From: Pyrodictiaceae archaeon
Lineage (GTDB): Archaea; Thermoproteota; Thermoprotei_A; Sulfolobales; Pyrodictiaceae
Direction: 5' to 3'
Assembly: GCA_027036135.1 (NCBI GenBank)
Contig: JALVSY010000030.1
Location: 62,001 to 126,000 of the forward strand
Length of the DNA stretch: 64,000 nt
Below the pieces are notes generated by a model that was given only the letters and a program-made list of their open reading frames with translations, was not told where the DNA came from and did no database searches. This document shows, piece after piece, positions 1 to 8,266 of this stretch. Both the position numbers and the translations under genes were made by a program. Positions within the stretch are counted from its first letter, which is position 1. Each line of letters begins with the position of its first letter.

Positions 1-709
1 TAAGTGAGTTATGCCAGCAAACGCTACTGATACGACAAGATACCTAACTAAGGGAGATACATAAATAACACGCCCTGACTCTGTACGCCTCGCCGAAGTA
101 ATGCTTGCCATTCCCGGATCCTCTGTTCAAGGCTTAGAGTATTAACCTCTCCGAGAAGCATCGGCTTTACTGATTCATAGGATAAAACGCTTTATCTTTT
201 GCTGGACGTTTATAATACTTCTCTTAAACATAACCAGTGTTATCATTGAAAGCCAACCTGGTACTTAACTAGCTCTCAACAAGCATATCAAATGACAATA
301 ATCAAGTGAATTATACCAGCTACCGCTACGTAGGGCACTATATAAGTATGTAGAAGAATTGAACAACCAATTTCAATTATTCATCATTCAAACATGCAAT
401 GACTTGGCTCTATAAAAGTAAAAGGCATTACTTTATGACTGGCTTCACAAACTCTTCTCTGAATCTAATACAAATCTTCAGCGCCTCCTTACCAGTGCTG
501 AATAAGCTAGTTTAACATGCATCAAACAAGATACCATGACCGCTAAACAACGTCACCAAGGGACTTTACTAGCTTCTAGGCTGAGAGCCATGGATGAAAA
601 TGCTCATAAAACCTAATGAGAAGGATGATGGTGACGACACTTGTCTAGAAGTCTTAGGAAAACGATCTTTGGTTTAGCTTAACCGAGCAAAGGAGATTTG
701 AACAGGGGG
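1..709. other. Gene-free stretch left of tRNA-Ala
   Basis: No reading frame with protein-like composition and no RNA gene was recognised in about 700 bases. The sequence is A+T-rich relative to the flanking genes and has stops in all frames. The only structure seen is an imperfect direct repeat of about 26 bases at roughly 2-28 and 302-328, sharing the core words AAGTGA and CGCTAC. It may be a decayed intergenic or accessory segment. I see nothing that supports a function. Confidence 0.5.
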
Positions 710-786
<77 letters not shown>

Positions 787-870
787 ACCTCCTCGCCTAG
801 GGGAGGGTTCCGTGTTCTTGTTGCATTGTCTGGGACTCTAGCTTATATTGGCTTCTCTCGTGGCGGTATC

Positions 871-1359
871 CTAGGTTAGTCTTATTATTGCCTCGTTTAC
901 TTTTCTCCTTACCTCGTCTATGCTTGGTAGCTCTGCTATCATTCTTACCTTGAGGGTTATTGTTATCTCGCCTTCCCCAGCATCATAGGTTACATCGTAC
1001 TCGTCTACTCCTTGGAACTCCTCGGACGATTCTATACTCGCTGCGATTTCTTCCTCTACTACTCGTTTATCAAGGCCTTTATCGACCCGTATAGTGTACA
1101 CTGCTTCTACGCCATCCGGGCTCGCGTCGATGAAGACGCTCTCTATCCCGGAGCCCGGTGACAGCTGAATAACTATTCTCGGACCATAGGGATCTATCTC
1201 TATGTCCTCAACCGTTGTAATCTTAGCGCCAAGGGGCTCTATTATTGGTCGAAGTGCTTTCTCAACCAGCTTAGCTAGTCTGATTAGGTGCTCGTCCTCA
1301 GCCAATGAATTCACACCATTATCCTGGTTTATGAGAAGAGAAGCTATTACCTTTCCCAA
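871..1359 (-). CDS. Conserved-looking hypothetical protein, 162 residues
   Basis: I do not recognise this protein. It is acidic with alternating beta-like segments: a helix around residues 20-45, then a strand-rich core about 50-95 and 125-145, ending in a helix. It has no membrane segment, Cys cluster or nucleotide motif. The long frame starts at TTG 1359, but the first 15 residues are poor in character. A GTG start near residue 16 (VNSLAEDEH) is equally plausible and gives about 147 residues. It lies between tRNA-Ala and the aminotransferase, in the same orientation as both. Confidence 0.75.
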   Translation of the reverse strand: MGKVIASLLINQDNGVNSLAEDEHLIRLAKLVEKALRPIIEPLGAKITTVEDIEIDPYGPRIVIQLSPGSGIESVFIDASPDGVEAVYTIRVDKGLDKRVVEEEIAASIESSEEFQGVDEYDVTYDAGEGEITITLKVRMIAELPSIDEVRRKVNEAIIRLT

Positions 1360-1452
1360 ACCTCAACTAACTCCTAGGTATGAATATTACGTAATAATTG
1401 TAAACGGTAATTAGGATCCGAGTATCGCGAAAATAATTGCTAAGGCATAGAT

Positions 1453-2667
1453 CTATTTCTTTGCCTCTGTTAGTTTCTCCTCGACGAATTCTCTGATGCG
1501 CTTAGTGCCTTCAACTATGTCTTCTCGGTTCACCGCGAAGCTTATGCGTATGAAGCCCTTGCCTGCTTTGTCAGGGAAGTTGGTTCCTGGCAGGGTTACT
1601 ACTGCTTTCTCCTCTACTAGTTTCTCTGAGAACTCCTCTGTTGAGAACCCGGTCTCTTTGAGTACCTTGGCTATTCGTGGAAAGATGTAGAAGGCGCCAC
1701 GCGGCTTTGCTACCTCGAATCCGGGTACCTTGCTGAGCTCCTCGTATATGAGGTCACGGCGCCGCCTAAACTCCTCTATCATCTTCTTGACGGGCTCCCA
1801 TGGGCCGCGGAGAGCTGCTGCTCCTGCCCGCTGACTGATACTCGGCGCGCAGCTATAGATGTTGACTGCGAGTCTTCTCAGAGCTGTTATTACCTCTTTC
1901 TTCGCTGCTATGTAGCCTAGCCTGAACCCTGTCATCGCGAATGTCTTTGAGTGCCCATTAACGTATATCACGTAGTCCTTCCAGCCTGACTGCTCAAGGA
2001 TACCGCGGAATTCGCCGTCGTAGACATAGTTGTCATAAATCTCATCGACTAAAAGCACTATTCTTTTCCTGCGAGCGAGTTCGTAGAGGGCCTCGATCTC
2101 CTTGGGGGAGAAGAGTGAGCCAGTCGGGTTGTGGGGATTGTTAAGGACTATTAGCTTCGTCTTACTGGTTATAGCTGACTCCAGTGCCTCTAGGTCTAGG
2201 CTGAAGCCCTCGCCGCTCCTCCACTTCATTGGGACAAAAACGGGCTTAGCACCACCGGCTCTAGCTGCCTCGGAGTAGGCGTAGTAGCTTGGCTCGGGGA
2301 CTATTACTTCGTCGCCTGGGCTTACAAGAGCGAATATTGACATAAAAATAGCTGTCTTAGCACCTGTAGTTACTAGGACTTCGTTGGGAGAGACTTCGGC
2401 TTGGTAGCGCTCGTTGAGGTAATCAGCTATTGCTTCTCGGAGCTCCTTTATTCCTTGGGCCTCGGTGTACCCGGTGAAGCCCTCGTCTAGGGCCTTCTTA
2501 GCCTCCTCTATCACGTGGGCCGGTGGGCGGAAATCGGGCTGGCCGACGCCGAAGTTTACTACATGTATGCCCTTTGCTGCTAGTTCCTTGGCCTTGGCGA
2601 TGTATATAAAGCCTTTTTCTCCGAGTAAGCGCGGGATAATGGGGCGCACAAGGCTCTCAACAACCAT
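1453..2667 (-). CDS. Class I/II pyridoxal-phosphate aminotransferase (aspartate aminotransferase family)
   Basis: This is a fold-type I PLP aminotransferase that transfers amino groups between an amino acid and a 2-oxo acid in the cytosol. At 404 residues it has the family's normal length. Visible landmarks are the N-terminal GVGQPDF motif, TTGAKTAIF near the cofactor phosphate site, NNPHNPTG, the DEIYDNY segment, and the PLP lysine in HSKTFAMTGFRLGY at about residue 241. The C-terminal RISFA contains the substrate-carboxylate-binding Arg. The family makes Asp or aromatic aminotransferase most likely, but the exact substrate cannot be read from sequence. The start is ATG 2667. Confidence 0.93.
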   Translation of the reverse strand: MVVESLVRPIIPRLLGEKGFIYIAKAKELAAKGIHVVNFGVGQPDFRPPAHVIEEAKKALDEGFTGYTEAQGIKELREAIADYLNERYQAEVSPNEVLVTTGAKTAIFMSIFALVSPGDEVIVPEPSYYAYSEAARAGGAKPVFVPMKWRSGEGFSLDLEALESAITSKTKLIVLNNPHNPTGSLFSPKEIEALYELARRKRIVLLVDEIYDNYVYDGEFRGILEQSGWKDYVIYVNGHSKTFAMTGFRLGYIAAKKEVITALRRLAVNIYSCAPSISQRAGAAALRGPWEPVKKMIEEFRRRRDLIYEELSKVPGFEVAKPRGAFYIFPRIAKVLKETGFSTEEFSEKLVEEKAVVTLPGTNFPDKAGKGFIRISFAVNREDIVEGTKRIREFVEEKLTEAKK

Positions 2668-2830
2668 GGCCTCCTCTTCCTCCGCGTAGTAGTCGTTGAT
2701 AAGCGAAGTACTTGTGCAGAGTGGTCTAGGCGCACAATTCCCTCCAAGCGTAGGGTACAGTGTCTAAAATACTCTTAGCAGAGCGTGTAGATGAATTGGT
2801 CGCTTACTCGTATAGGGGATAGACTGCATC

Positions 2831-3601
2831 ATGCCCGAGGAGAGCCAGTCCCTGGCCAGTATTGTAATCAAGATTGCTGGGCAAATTATAGGGCTTAACC
2901 CTAATGCTTTGGAGAAGAAGTTCAAGGCTCGCGAGATATACCAAGGGTACCGTGTTGAGCAGCCACTAGCTCTGCGCCTTGACGGTGTTGGCTGGGGACG
3001 TAGGCTTAGGGATAGGTACGAGTGGCCCCGAGACGAGCGTGTTCACAGAGCACTTATTGTTGCAGCCGTGAGGCTCCTAGAGGAGTTTAATGCGTGTTGT
3101 GGACTAGTCGTAAGCGATGAGGTAAGCATAATTATTGGTAACGAGCCCCCGTATGGCGGGCGCGTAGAGAAGCTCGTGAGTATATCTGCTGGCTTAGTCT
3201 CAGCCACTATTAGCAGTGTTCTCGGCGAGGAGCTCTACGTGGACTCACGCATAGTGAAGCTATACGGTGCCAACGATGCAGCAGAGTATCTCCTTTACCG
3301 AATACGTGTAGGCTTCAATAACTATGTATCCAGTATTTATCATAGCATGGTACCCGGGGAGAAAGGTCGTACCCCTAGCCTCCCAGAGATGCTCCAAAAA
3401 CTAACAGAGATGGAGACACCGCCCTCGCTATGGGAGCCATGGCGCTTGCTCGGGACATGTATAGCTCGTACACAGTCCCTACGAGTACTTGATGATGCAG
3501 TTGCTGAGAGGAGACGCATAATAGCTCTTGACGCCTCTCCATCTCTCTGCAAAAAGGCTACAGACTCGTCCCTAGGACACGTAGCGGTTCATAGGATGTA
3601 G
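2831..3601 (+). CDS. Thg1-like tRNA 5' (3'-5') nucleotidyltransferase
   Basis: The Thg1 family adds nucleotides in the 3'-5' direction to tRNA 5' ends. In archaea it acts on tRNA-His or in 5'-end repair. The two metal-binding motifs are present: RLDG at about residues 49-52 (the metal Asp) and SDEVSIII at about 95-102. Downstream come the family's LVSISAGLVSA and VDSRIV segments and a FNNYVSSIYH helix matching the INNLYNT region. The 256-residue length is normal. It starts at ATG 2831 and is followed closely by the OsmC gene on the same strand. I call the family with good confidence, but its actual substrate is inference. Confidence 0.87.
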   Translation: MPEESQSLASIVIKIAGQIIGLNPNALEKKFKAREIYQGYRVEQPLALRLDGVGWGRRLRDRYEWPRDERVHRALIVAAVRLLEEFNACCGLVVSDEVSIIIGNEPPYGGRVEKLVSISAGLVSATISSVLGEELYVDSRIVKLYGANDAAEYLLYRIRVGFNNYVSSIYHSMVPGEKGRTPSLPEMLQKLTEMETPPSLWEPWRLLGTCIARTQSLRVLDDAVAERRRIIALDASPSLCKKATDSSLGHVAVHRM

Positions 3602-3649
3602 TCTCCGGGGAGCCGCTCTTTATCCTCGCGGAGAGAGTTATCAAAAACG

Positions 3650-4093
3650 GTGAATATTTTGAAACTCATACACATAAGAGTAGTCGCGAGGAACCAGGAA
3701 GGCTACCTGGTAAGAGCACAGGCTAGGAGCCACGAACTGGTACTAGATGAGCCCCGGGAGAGCGGGGGAACTGACCAAGGCCCAACGCCCCTAGAGGCTC
3801 TACTAGCCGCGCTAGCTGGCTGCCTCATGATGACTCTAAGGCTGCACGCACAGCGAAGCCGAGTAGACATAGAGAGTATAGAGGCCGTGGCCGAGGCCTA
3901 CGTGGATCCGAGAGGATTTATTGGAAAAGCTAAACCAGGGCTCCAGGACACCAAGCTCCGCCTAGTAGTAAGGAGTAGCGCGGACCCTGAGAAAGTCAAG
4001 GAACTAGTCCATAACGCGGAGAAGTACTGCCCCGTAGCTGATACACTGCGCTCGGAGACCTCGGTGAAGCTGGAAATTGAGATCAAGGAGTGA
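3650..4093 (+). CDS. OsmC/Ohr-family protein
   Basis: OsmC-like proteins are small cytosolic thiol peroxidases or redox proteins. The sequence shows the family signature GPTPLEALLAALAGC at about residues 45-59, whose Cys is the peroxidatic residue. The second Cys lies in the EKYCPVADTL motif near residue 128. Length is 147 residues, typical for the family. The start is GTG 3650, 48 bases after the Thg1-like stop, so the two may be cotranscribed. Substrate preference (organic peroxide or other) cannot be told. Confidence 0.9.
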   Translation: MNILKLIHIRVVARNQEGYLVRAQARSHELVLDEPRESGGTDQGPTPLEALLAALAGCLMMTLRLHAQRSRVDIESIEAVAEAYVDPRGFIGKAKPGLQDTKLRLVVRSSADPEKVKELVHNAEKYCPVADTLRSETSVKLEIEIKE

Positions 4094-4169
4094 CTATTAG
4101 GGCCAAAGGCAAGGAATGTTAGAGAAATTCGCGTAATCCTTAACAATACTCTAGTGATCAATAATCATG

Positions 4170-4241
4170 GTGAGTGATGAGCCCGCCCTTGCCCGAGAAG
4201 GCAAGGGATGCGGGACCTCGTCGCCGCGGTTTGCTGACACT
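4170..4241 (+). ncRNA. Candidate C/D box sRNA with strong internal hairpin
   Basis: A perfect C box GTGATGA lies at 4174-4180. It is followed after exactly 12 bases by CCGA (4193-4196, D'-like), a weak C' (GGATGCG, 4206-4212), and a D box CTGA at 4234-4237. A T-rich run (ctttttctct) follows directly and would serve as terminator. The C-12-CCGA spacing equals that of the two sRNAs near 18 kb. However, 4182-4215 also folds into a long stem (CCCGC-CCTTGCC with GGCAAGG-GAT-GCGGG). A hairpin RNA is therefore the main alternative. Confidence 0.5.
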
Positions 4242-4283
4242 TTTTCTCTCCTTCGAGAGCCCTTGATGCAGGTGCACCCTTAA

Positions 4284-4985
4284 TCAAGGCTCTATGGCTG
4301 TGAGTGCCTCGAGCCTTATCTGTTCAACAACCTTGCTCTTTATCCATGGAGGCTCCATTGGTATGAGCTCGTCTATTATCTGTGCTAGCTCAGGGGAAAG
4401 CCTTATAGAGCCGCTTATCAGCATCTTTGTAAAGGCCTTTGTTGCCAGGTAGGCTGCATAAACTCTATTATTATTTGGAAGCGTTGTTGAGGCAAGTTCG
4501 TATAGTGTCTTATAGACTAGCTTTACGTGGCTCTTGTCCCCAAGGTAGAGGTAGGCGCCACGAGGCCCCTTACCGGCAAGGGAATACAGCGTCTCCATGA
4601 TCCTCGCCGGGATAGCTACGTAGACCGCGTTGTCAATCCTCATCACTGCTGGCATCGCGTGCCAAGCAGCCTTATGAACCAGCACCGCTAGCGCGCTTTG
4701 AAGACCCTCGTTCCCCTTCTTACCCGGCAAGGGCGAGCCACTAAGCTGGACTACTTGTAGGCCCGCGCCACGCCTATAGGTATAGAACACTACGAGGCTG
4801 CCAACACCCAGGCTCCTTGCTGCCTCGAGAAGCCACTCAGCAACTATGCCTGCCTCCCTAGGCTCTAGCACCTTTGTCGGGCTAAAGACGGCGACCTCCC
4901 TAACAAACATTAGGACTGGTAGAACCATTATCCCGACAATCCCTGCCACTATGGCTGCTGCCGCGACACTGGTACCAGCTGCCAC
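4284..4985 (-). CDS. Membrane-anchored hypothetical protein, 233 residues
   Basis: No family is recognised. The N-terminus (about residues 1-28) is a strongly hydrophobic, Ala/Val/Ile-rich helix, so the protein is probably membrane-bound with its remaining ~200 residues on one side. The frame stays open upstream of the GTG start at 4985 back to a TGA near 5079 and encodes more hydrophobic residues. No ATG, GTG or TTG exists there, so GTG 4985 is the start unless a rarer codon is used. The soluble part has no recognisable catalytic motif. Confidence 0.7.
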   Translation of the reverse strand: MAAGTSVAAAAIVAGIVGIMVLPVLMFVREVAVFSPTKVLEPREAGIVAEWLLEAARSLGVGSLVVFYTYRRGAGLQVVQLSGSPLPGKKGNEGLQSALAVLVHKAAWHAMPAVMRIDNAVYVAIPARIMETLYSLAGKGPRGAYLYLGDKSHVKLVYKTLYELASTTLPNNNRVYAAYLATKAFTKMLISGSIRLSPELAQIIDELIPMEPPWIKSKVVEQIRLEALTAIEP

Positions 4986-5223
4986 GAGAACACTGAGGAG
5001 ACCCAGTGCTATGAGTAGCGAGCCTATATCGGGCCTAGGCGGCAGCTTCCTAGACCTAGTCCTTATAACCCATCACCTAGAGAGCTAAGGGAGGAACAGA
5101 CGCTGTCCGCTTCTATAAGAGTAGCGGTAAGCCTAGAATTAAGTCTTGTTAAGAATAAGCAGCTATGACAAGAGTATAAAGGATTAAGAGGCTAAGAAGC
5201 GACAAGAATACGTGAAAAAATAG

Positions 5224-6090
5224 CTACTTTCTCGGAACAGCTAGTTTCGTACAGCTCTTGTGCACATAGGCTTCTCCTACCTTGACGAAGTCCTCGGGGT
5301 TACCGGGTGGGTACTCGTAGAGCGTGCAGTCAGGTATACCTGCTTCGAGGAATGCCTGGTGCCTGTTCCGGCAGCTCTCGCAGCGCCCGCAGTGATATTT
5401 GCCGCTAAGATAGCAGCTCCATGTCTCATAGATTAGGTCGCCGAGTAGCTCATAGTTTCTGCGCAGGTTCTCCGCCTTGGTGAGGCCTTGCCGGCTCGGA
5501 CTCCATATCTCTATGCGCCTTGCTCCACGGAAGTGACAGATACGGAAAGCTGCCTGTAGTGCCTCTATGCACTCGGGGCTGCAGTCGGGATAGAGTGGCT
5601 CCCATGTGTCCTTCCTCGGGGCTATATCGTTGTAGTGGGCTCCGTAGACCACGTAGATGTTCTCGTCGGGATACATGTCTAGGAGGCTATAGGCGTAAGC
5701 GGTGGCGATACTGAGCATCACGACGTTCCTTATGGGGACAACTACTGTTGGCTGATACTCCTCCTCTACTCTTATCTCCTCGCTAGTAAGCTGGCTAGTC
5801 GTCCACAAGTTCTTCATGAAGCTCATGTCTATTATTTTGTGCTCTACTATCTCTCCCCATCCCTTCTCCCTTGCAAGCTCCCTGGTCTTCTCTATCAGCT
5901 TACTAGCGACTTCGAGCTCCTTGCTCCCTTTCTGACCATAGTTGAAGCTAAGGGCGTGAACCTTACAGCCACGTGCAAGCCACTGAACCATGTAGCCGAA
6001 GCTGTCCGGGCCACCACTAACAATAGCGACTACCCTACAAGGTTTCTTTACCTGTGGTTCAACACCTCTGCGCAGCGCGGTCTCCGCCAT
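5224..6090 (-). CDS. queC: 7-cyano-7-deazaguanine (preQ0) synthase QueC
   Basis: QueC converts 7-carboxy-7-deazaguanine to preQ0 with ATP and ammonia. In archaea preQ0 is inserted into tRNA on the way to archaeosine. The PP-loop SGGPDS lies at residues 25-30, and the zinc site near the C-terminus is [15 protein letters not shown]. The motifs VPIRNVVML and GAHYND are also typical. Length is 288 residues against about 220-250 in many homologues, with extra sequence around residues 85-105. It starts at ATG 6090 and stands alone, with no other archaeosine gene in the window. Confidence 0.93.
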   Translation of the reverse strand: MAETALRRGVEPQVKKPCRVVAIVSGGPDSFGYMVQWLARGCKVHALSFNYGQKGSKELEVASKLIEKTRELAREKGWGEIVEHKIIDMSFMKNLWTTSQLTSEEIRVEEEYQPTVVVPIRNVVMLSIATAYAYSLLDMYPDENIYVVYGAHYNDIAPRKDTWEPLYPDCSPECIEALQAAFRICHFRGARRIEIWSPSRQGLTKAENLRRNYELLGDLIYETWSCYLSGKYHCGRCESCRNRHQAFLEAGIPDCTLYEYPPGNPEDFVKVGEAYVHKSCTKLAVPRK

Positions 6091-6243
6091 AGTTACCTCC
6101 CCCTCTACTCCTCAGAGAAGTGCTTCCCTATGCTAGGGCTCTATCATGTTCAACCACTTTTAAACAAATATCACCACACCCTAGCAACACAAACACCCAG
6201 GGAGAGTACCTGCTCCTAGCCGATGAGGTACTGGGATCAACGA

Positions 6244-6340
6244 TGCAGAAACTGAGCCTCCCCTCTGGGAGGGGAGGGATGCGCTAGCCTGCCGCCTCCG
6301 AGGCCCCCTCCCATCCTCTGGTAAGGAGTTATTGAGAAGC
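6244..6340 (+). other. GC-rich hairpin region upstream of the 385-residue gene
   Basis: Bases about 6255-6275 form a strong hairpin (CCTCCCC ... GGGGAGG). A second run of G/C blocks to about 6318 (CCGCCTCCGAGGCCCCCTCCC) can pair back with it. The dyad followed by GGGAGGGAT resembles the inverted element at 8157-8187. It could be a terminator for something upstream, a leader structure of the following gene, or a binding site. No RNA family is recognised. An upstream CCGATGA...CTGA pair is spaced too tightly for a normal C/D RNA. Confidence 0.35.
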
Positions 6341-6367
6341 CAAGGACCCTGGGTTAATTAGGGAATA

Positions 6368-7525
6368 GTGCGGAGAATTGTTCTTTCTTGGATGCAGGCG
6401 ATGAGTGTTAGGCGCTTCCTTGAGGAGAAACTCGGCCCCGTGACTAGGTTATCTGAGGAGCTGCTTTCGCTGCGTAGGAGTCTCGTCTCAACACTACTTG
6501 GCCGTGACGTCTCCGAGCTACTGAGCGACGAGTACCTGGCCGAGATTGTTCTAGGCGGGCTACGAGCCGAGGATTGGAGGAGACCAAGATACCCGCCAGG
6601 AAGCCTTGCCGGCTTCTATCACGATGTGCTAGGCATTGGAGTGGATAATCTTAAGCTACTCCTAGCCCGTCTGAGCGATGGCCTCCCCCTCCGCATAGCA
6701 ACACGAGGCATAAGGGTTATTGCGGAGGATACCGAGCCTCTTCAGCTAATCCATGAGATAAACTCGTTGTCCAAAGCTATACTAGAGAAACTTGGCAAGA
6801 AAACAGTAGTTACACCAGCCAATAGAGAGCCGGGCGAGCAACACGCGGCCTTAGAGGTTCTAGAGGAGCTCCTACGAGCAATAACAGAGACGCTCCCACC
6901 CTACTCTAGGGAGGCACAAATCCTCTTCAGTGCAGGGAATGGTTCCCTACCAAGAAAGCTCTACGAACAACTAGGCAACGAGGAGCAAAAAGAGCTCCAG
7001 GAACTAGGCCTAGGCGAGGAGAAGAGGCTACCGGGCTGCCCCAATGACTCTGCTCGGTGCCTCCTCGGGGCAAAGAAGGGCTCTGTAATCAGTCTCTACT
7101 ACTGCTACGCCATAGCAGCTATGAGGCTAACCCAGGATAAGAGCATAAGAAGCTACTACAATGTACAAGACGCTCTCCAAGACCTACTAGGAACAATAGA
7201 CGAGAAAACACTAACAGATCCACTCCTACAAGAACTAGCCCAATATTCTCGGAAAACACCATGCCTACCAAAGAAAGAATGCAAAACCCCGCCACCATGT
7301 ATACCGACCGGCTATGTCTTAGCAGAGATAAACCTACCCATAAGCGACGTCATAGTACAACTACCAGCAAACCGTGAAACAACCATAGGGGAGATACTCG
7401 AGAAAATCTATCCCCAACTATGCAAGGGACTAGCACAAATAACTATAGACGAGCAAAACCACATACAACTCCAATTCGCCGTGAAAACCGCGCTCCCTAC
7501 ACCGTTCCTACAGGAAACCCACTAA
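6368..7525 (+). CDS. Orphan protein, up to 385 residues
   Basis: I do not recognise a family. The N-terminal ~150 residues look helical. The C-terminal half carries scattered cysteines (GCPNDSARC, YYCYA, PCLPKKECKTPPPC), which might bind metal. Alternative ATG starts lie at 6392 and 6401, eight and eleven codons after the GTG at 6368. Base composition changes along the gene: the last 300 bases are poor in G on the coding strand, while the next gene downstream is G/T-rich. The gene borders the candidate origin region at 7526-8266. Function is unknown. Confidence 0.72.
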   Translation: MRRIVLSWMQAMSVRRFLEEKLGPVTRLSEELLSLRRSLVSTLLGRDVSELLSDEYLAEIVLGGLRAEDWRRPRYPPGSLAGFYHDVLGIGVDNLKLLLARLSDGLPLRIATRGIRVIAEDTEPLQLIHEINSLSKAILEKLGKKTVVTPANREPGEQHAALEVLEELLRAITETLPPYSREAQILFSAGNGSLPRKLYEQLGNEEQKELQELGLGEEKRLPGCPNDSARCLLGAKKGSVISLYYCYAIAAMRLTQDKSIRSYYNVQDALQDLLGTIDEKTLTDPLLQELAQYSRKTPCLPKKECKTPPPCIPTGYVLAEINLPISDVIVQLPANRETTIGEILEKIYPQLCKGLAQITIDEQNHIQLQFAVKTALPTPFLQETH

Positions 7526-7565
7526 GCATAAATACAACCTCTACATCTAATAAAACAGATGGGTG

Positions 7566-7598
7566 GGAACCCGGGACCCCTAATCCCCTCAGGGGGAT
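7566..7598 (-). repeat. Left copy of inverted GC-rich element (origin-box-like)
   Basis: Read on the minus strand, the element runs from a CCCCCTGAGGGG dyad through ATTAGGGG into TCCCGGGTTCC. A dyad followed by a G-string is the general plan of archaeal origin recognition boxes. The TCCCGGGTTC part also resembles a tRNA T-arm, so a decayed tRNA end is an alternative origin for it. Confidence 0.45.
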
Positions 7599-8156
7599 AG
7601 GAAGACATAAAACAACACCATACATTATTTCCTGCTATTTTATCATAAATAAAGCATCATTATCAATTCTATCATGTATCAACTAGTGTTGGCTTCCTCG
7701 CATAGGGGATTCATAAACACAAAATCGTGGATATATGAATTTGGAATTTAATGTGTCCCGAGACCTATAATAAAATAAATGCCCTACACATGGCCAAACT
7801 TCTACCAGCATAGCAATGAAGTAGATGAGCCCACAGAGCTATGCTGTTAGGGATCTTATCGTTAATTATTTAATAGACGCCGTCTCCCTCGGCGGAGCCC
7901 TTCGTTAAAAGGATAATGTATCATGATTGCTACAAAGACAGCAGAGGTAAAACAATACCTAATTCAACTTTGGTCACGCTATCAAGGCTCTCTGGCTGCG
8001 TAGATAAATAGCCGTTCTGGGATAAACTAAGAGCGTTGATGATACCAATAAGTTACTGTTAAGTCATGCAATCCCCTAAGTCAAAAGCCATAGTTATGAC
8101 GGACAGCCTTATTGGGTAACTGTGAATGAATGTATCATAATATTGTTGCCAGTTCC

Positions 8157-8187
8157 TTCCCCTGAGGGAGGGATAGTCCCGGGTTCC
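8157..8187 (+). repeat. Right copy of inverted GC-rich element (origin-box-like)
   Basis: On the plus strand it reads TTCCCCTGAGGGAGGGATAG then TCCCGGGTTCC, aligning with the minus-strand reading of 7566-7598 over about 31 bases with a few mismatches and gaps. The two copies face away from each other across about 560 bases of A+T-rich sequence. A looser third version (CTGAGGGATAATAGTCACGGG) lies at about 11291-11311, downstream of orc1/cdc6. Confidence 0.45.
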
Positions 8188-8266
8188 GCGCTTCTTCTTT
8201 CCCGCTGATTATCTGCATAGTTGTTATTTTTGGTTTGTTTTAGGTGTTCTTTCCCGGGCTCTTGGC

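Larger units (their letters stand above)
7526..8266. other. Gene-free, A+T-rich stretch bounded by inverted GC-rich elements; candidate replication origin
   Basis: About 740 bases without a convincing gene, 1.7 kb upstream of orc1/cdc6. A GC-rich element at 7566-7598 recurs in inverted orientation at 8157-8187. Each has a dyad (about CCCCTGAGGG) next to a TCCCGGGTTCC block. Just before, inside the previous gene's end, is TTCCTACAGGAAAC (about 7504-7517), which resembles a mini-ORB dyad. The plus strand is C/A-rich to the left and G/T-rich to the right. This arrangement fits an Orc1/Cdc6-bound origin, but that is inference. See findings. Confidence 0.4.

Noticed and set aside
6219-6256. CCGATGA...CTGA as a C/D box sRNA
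   Set aside because: Only about 25 bases separate the boxes, no C'/D' pair fits, and the 12-base guide rule fails.
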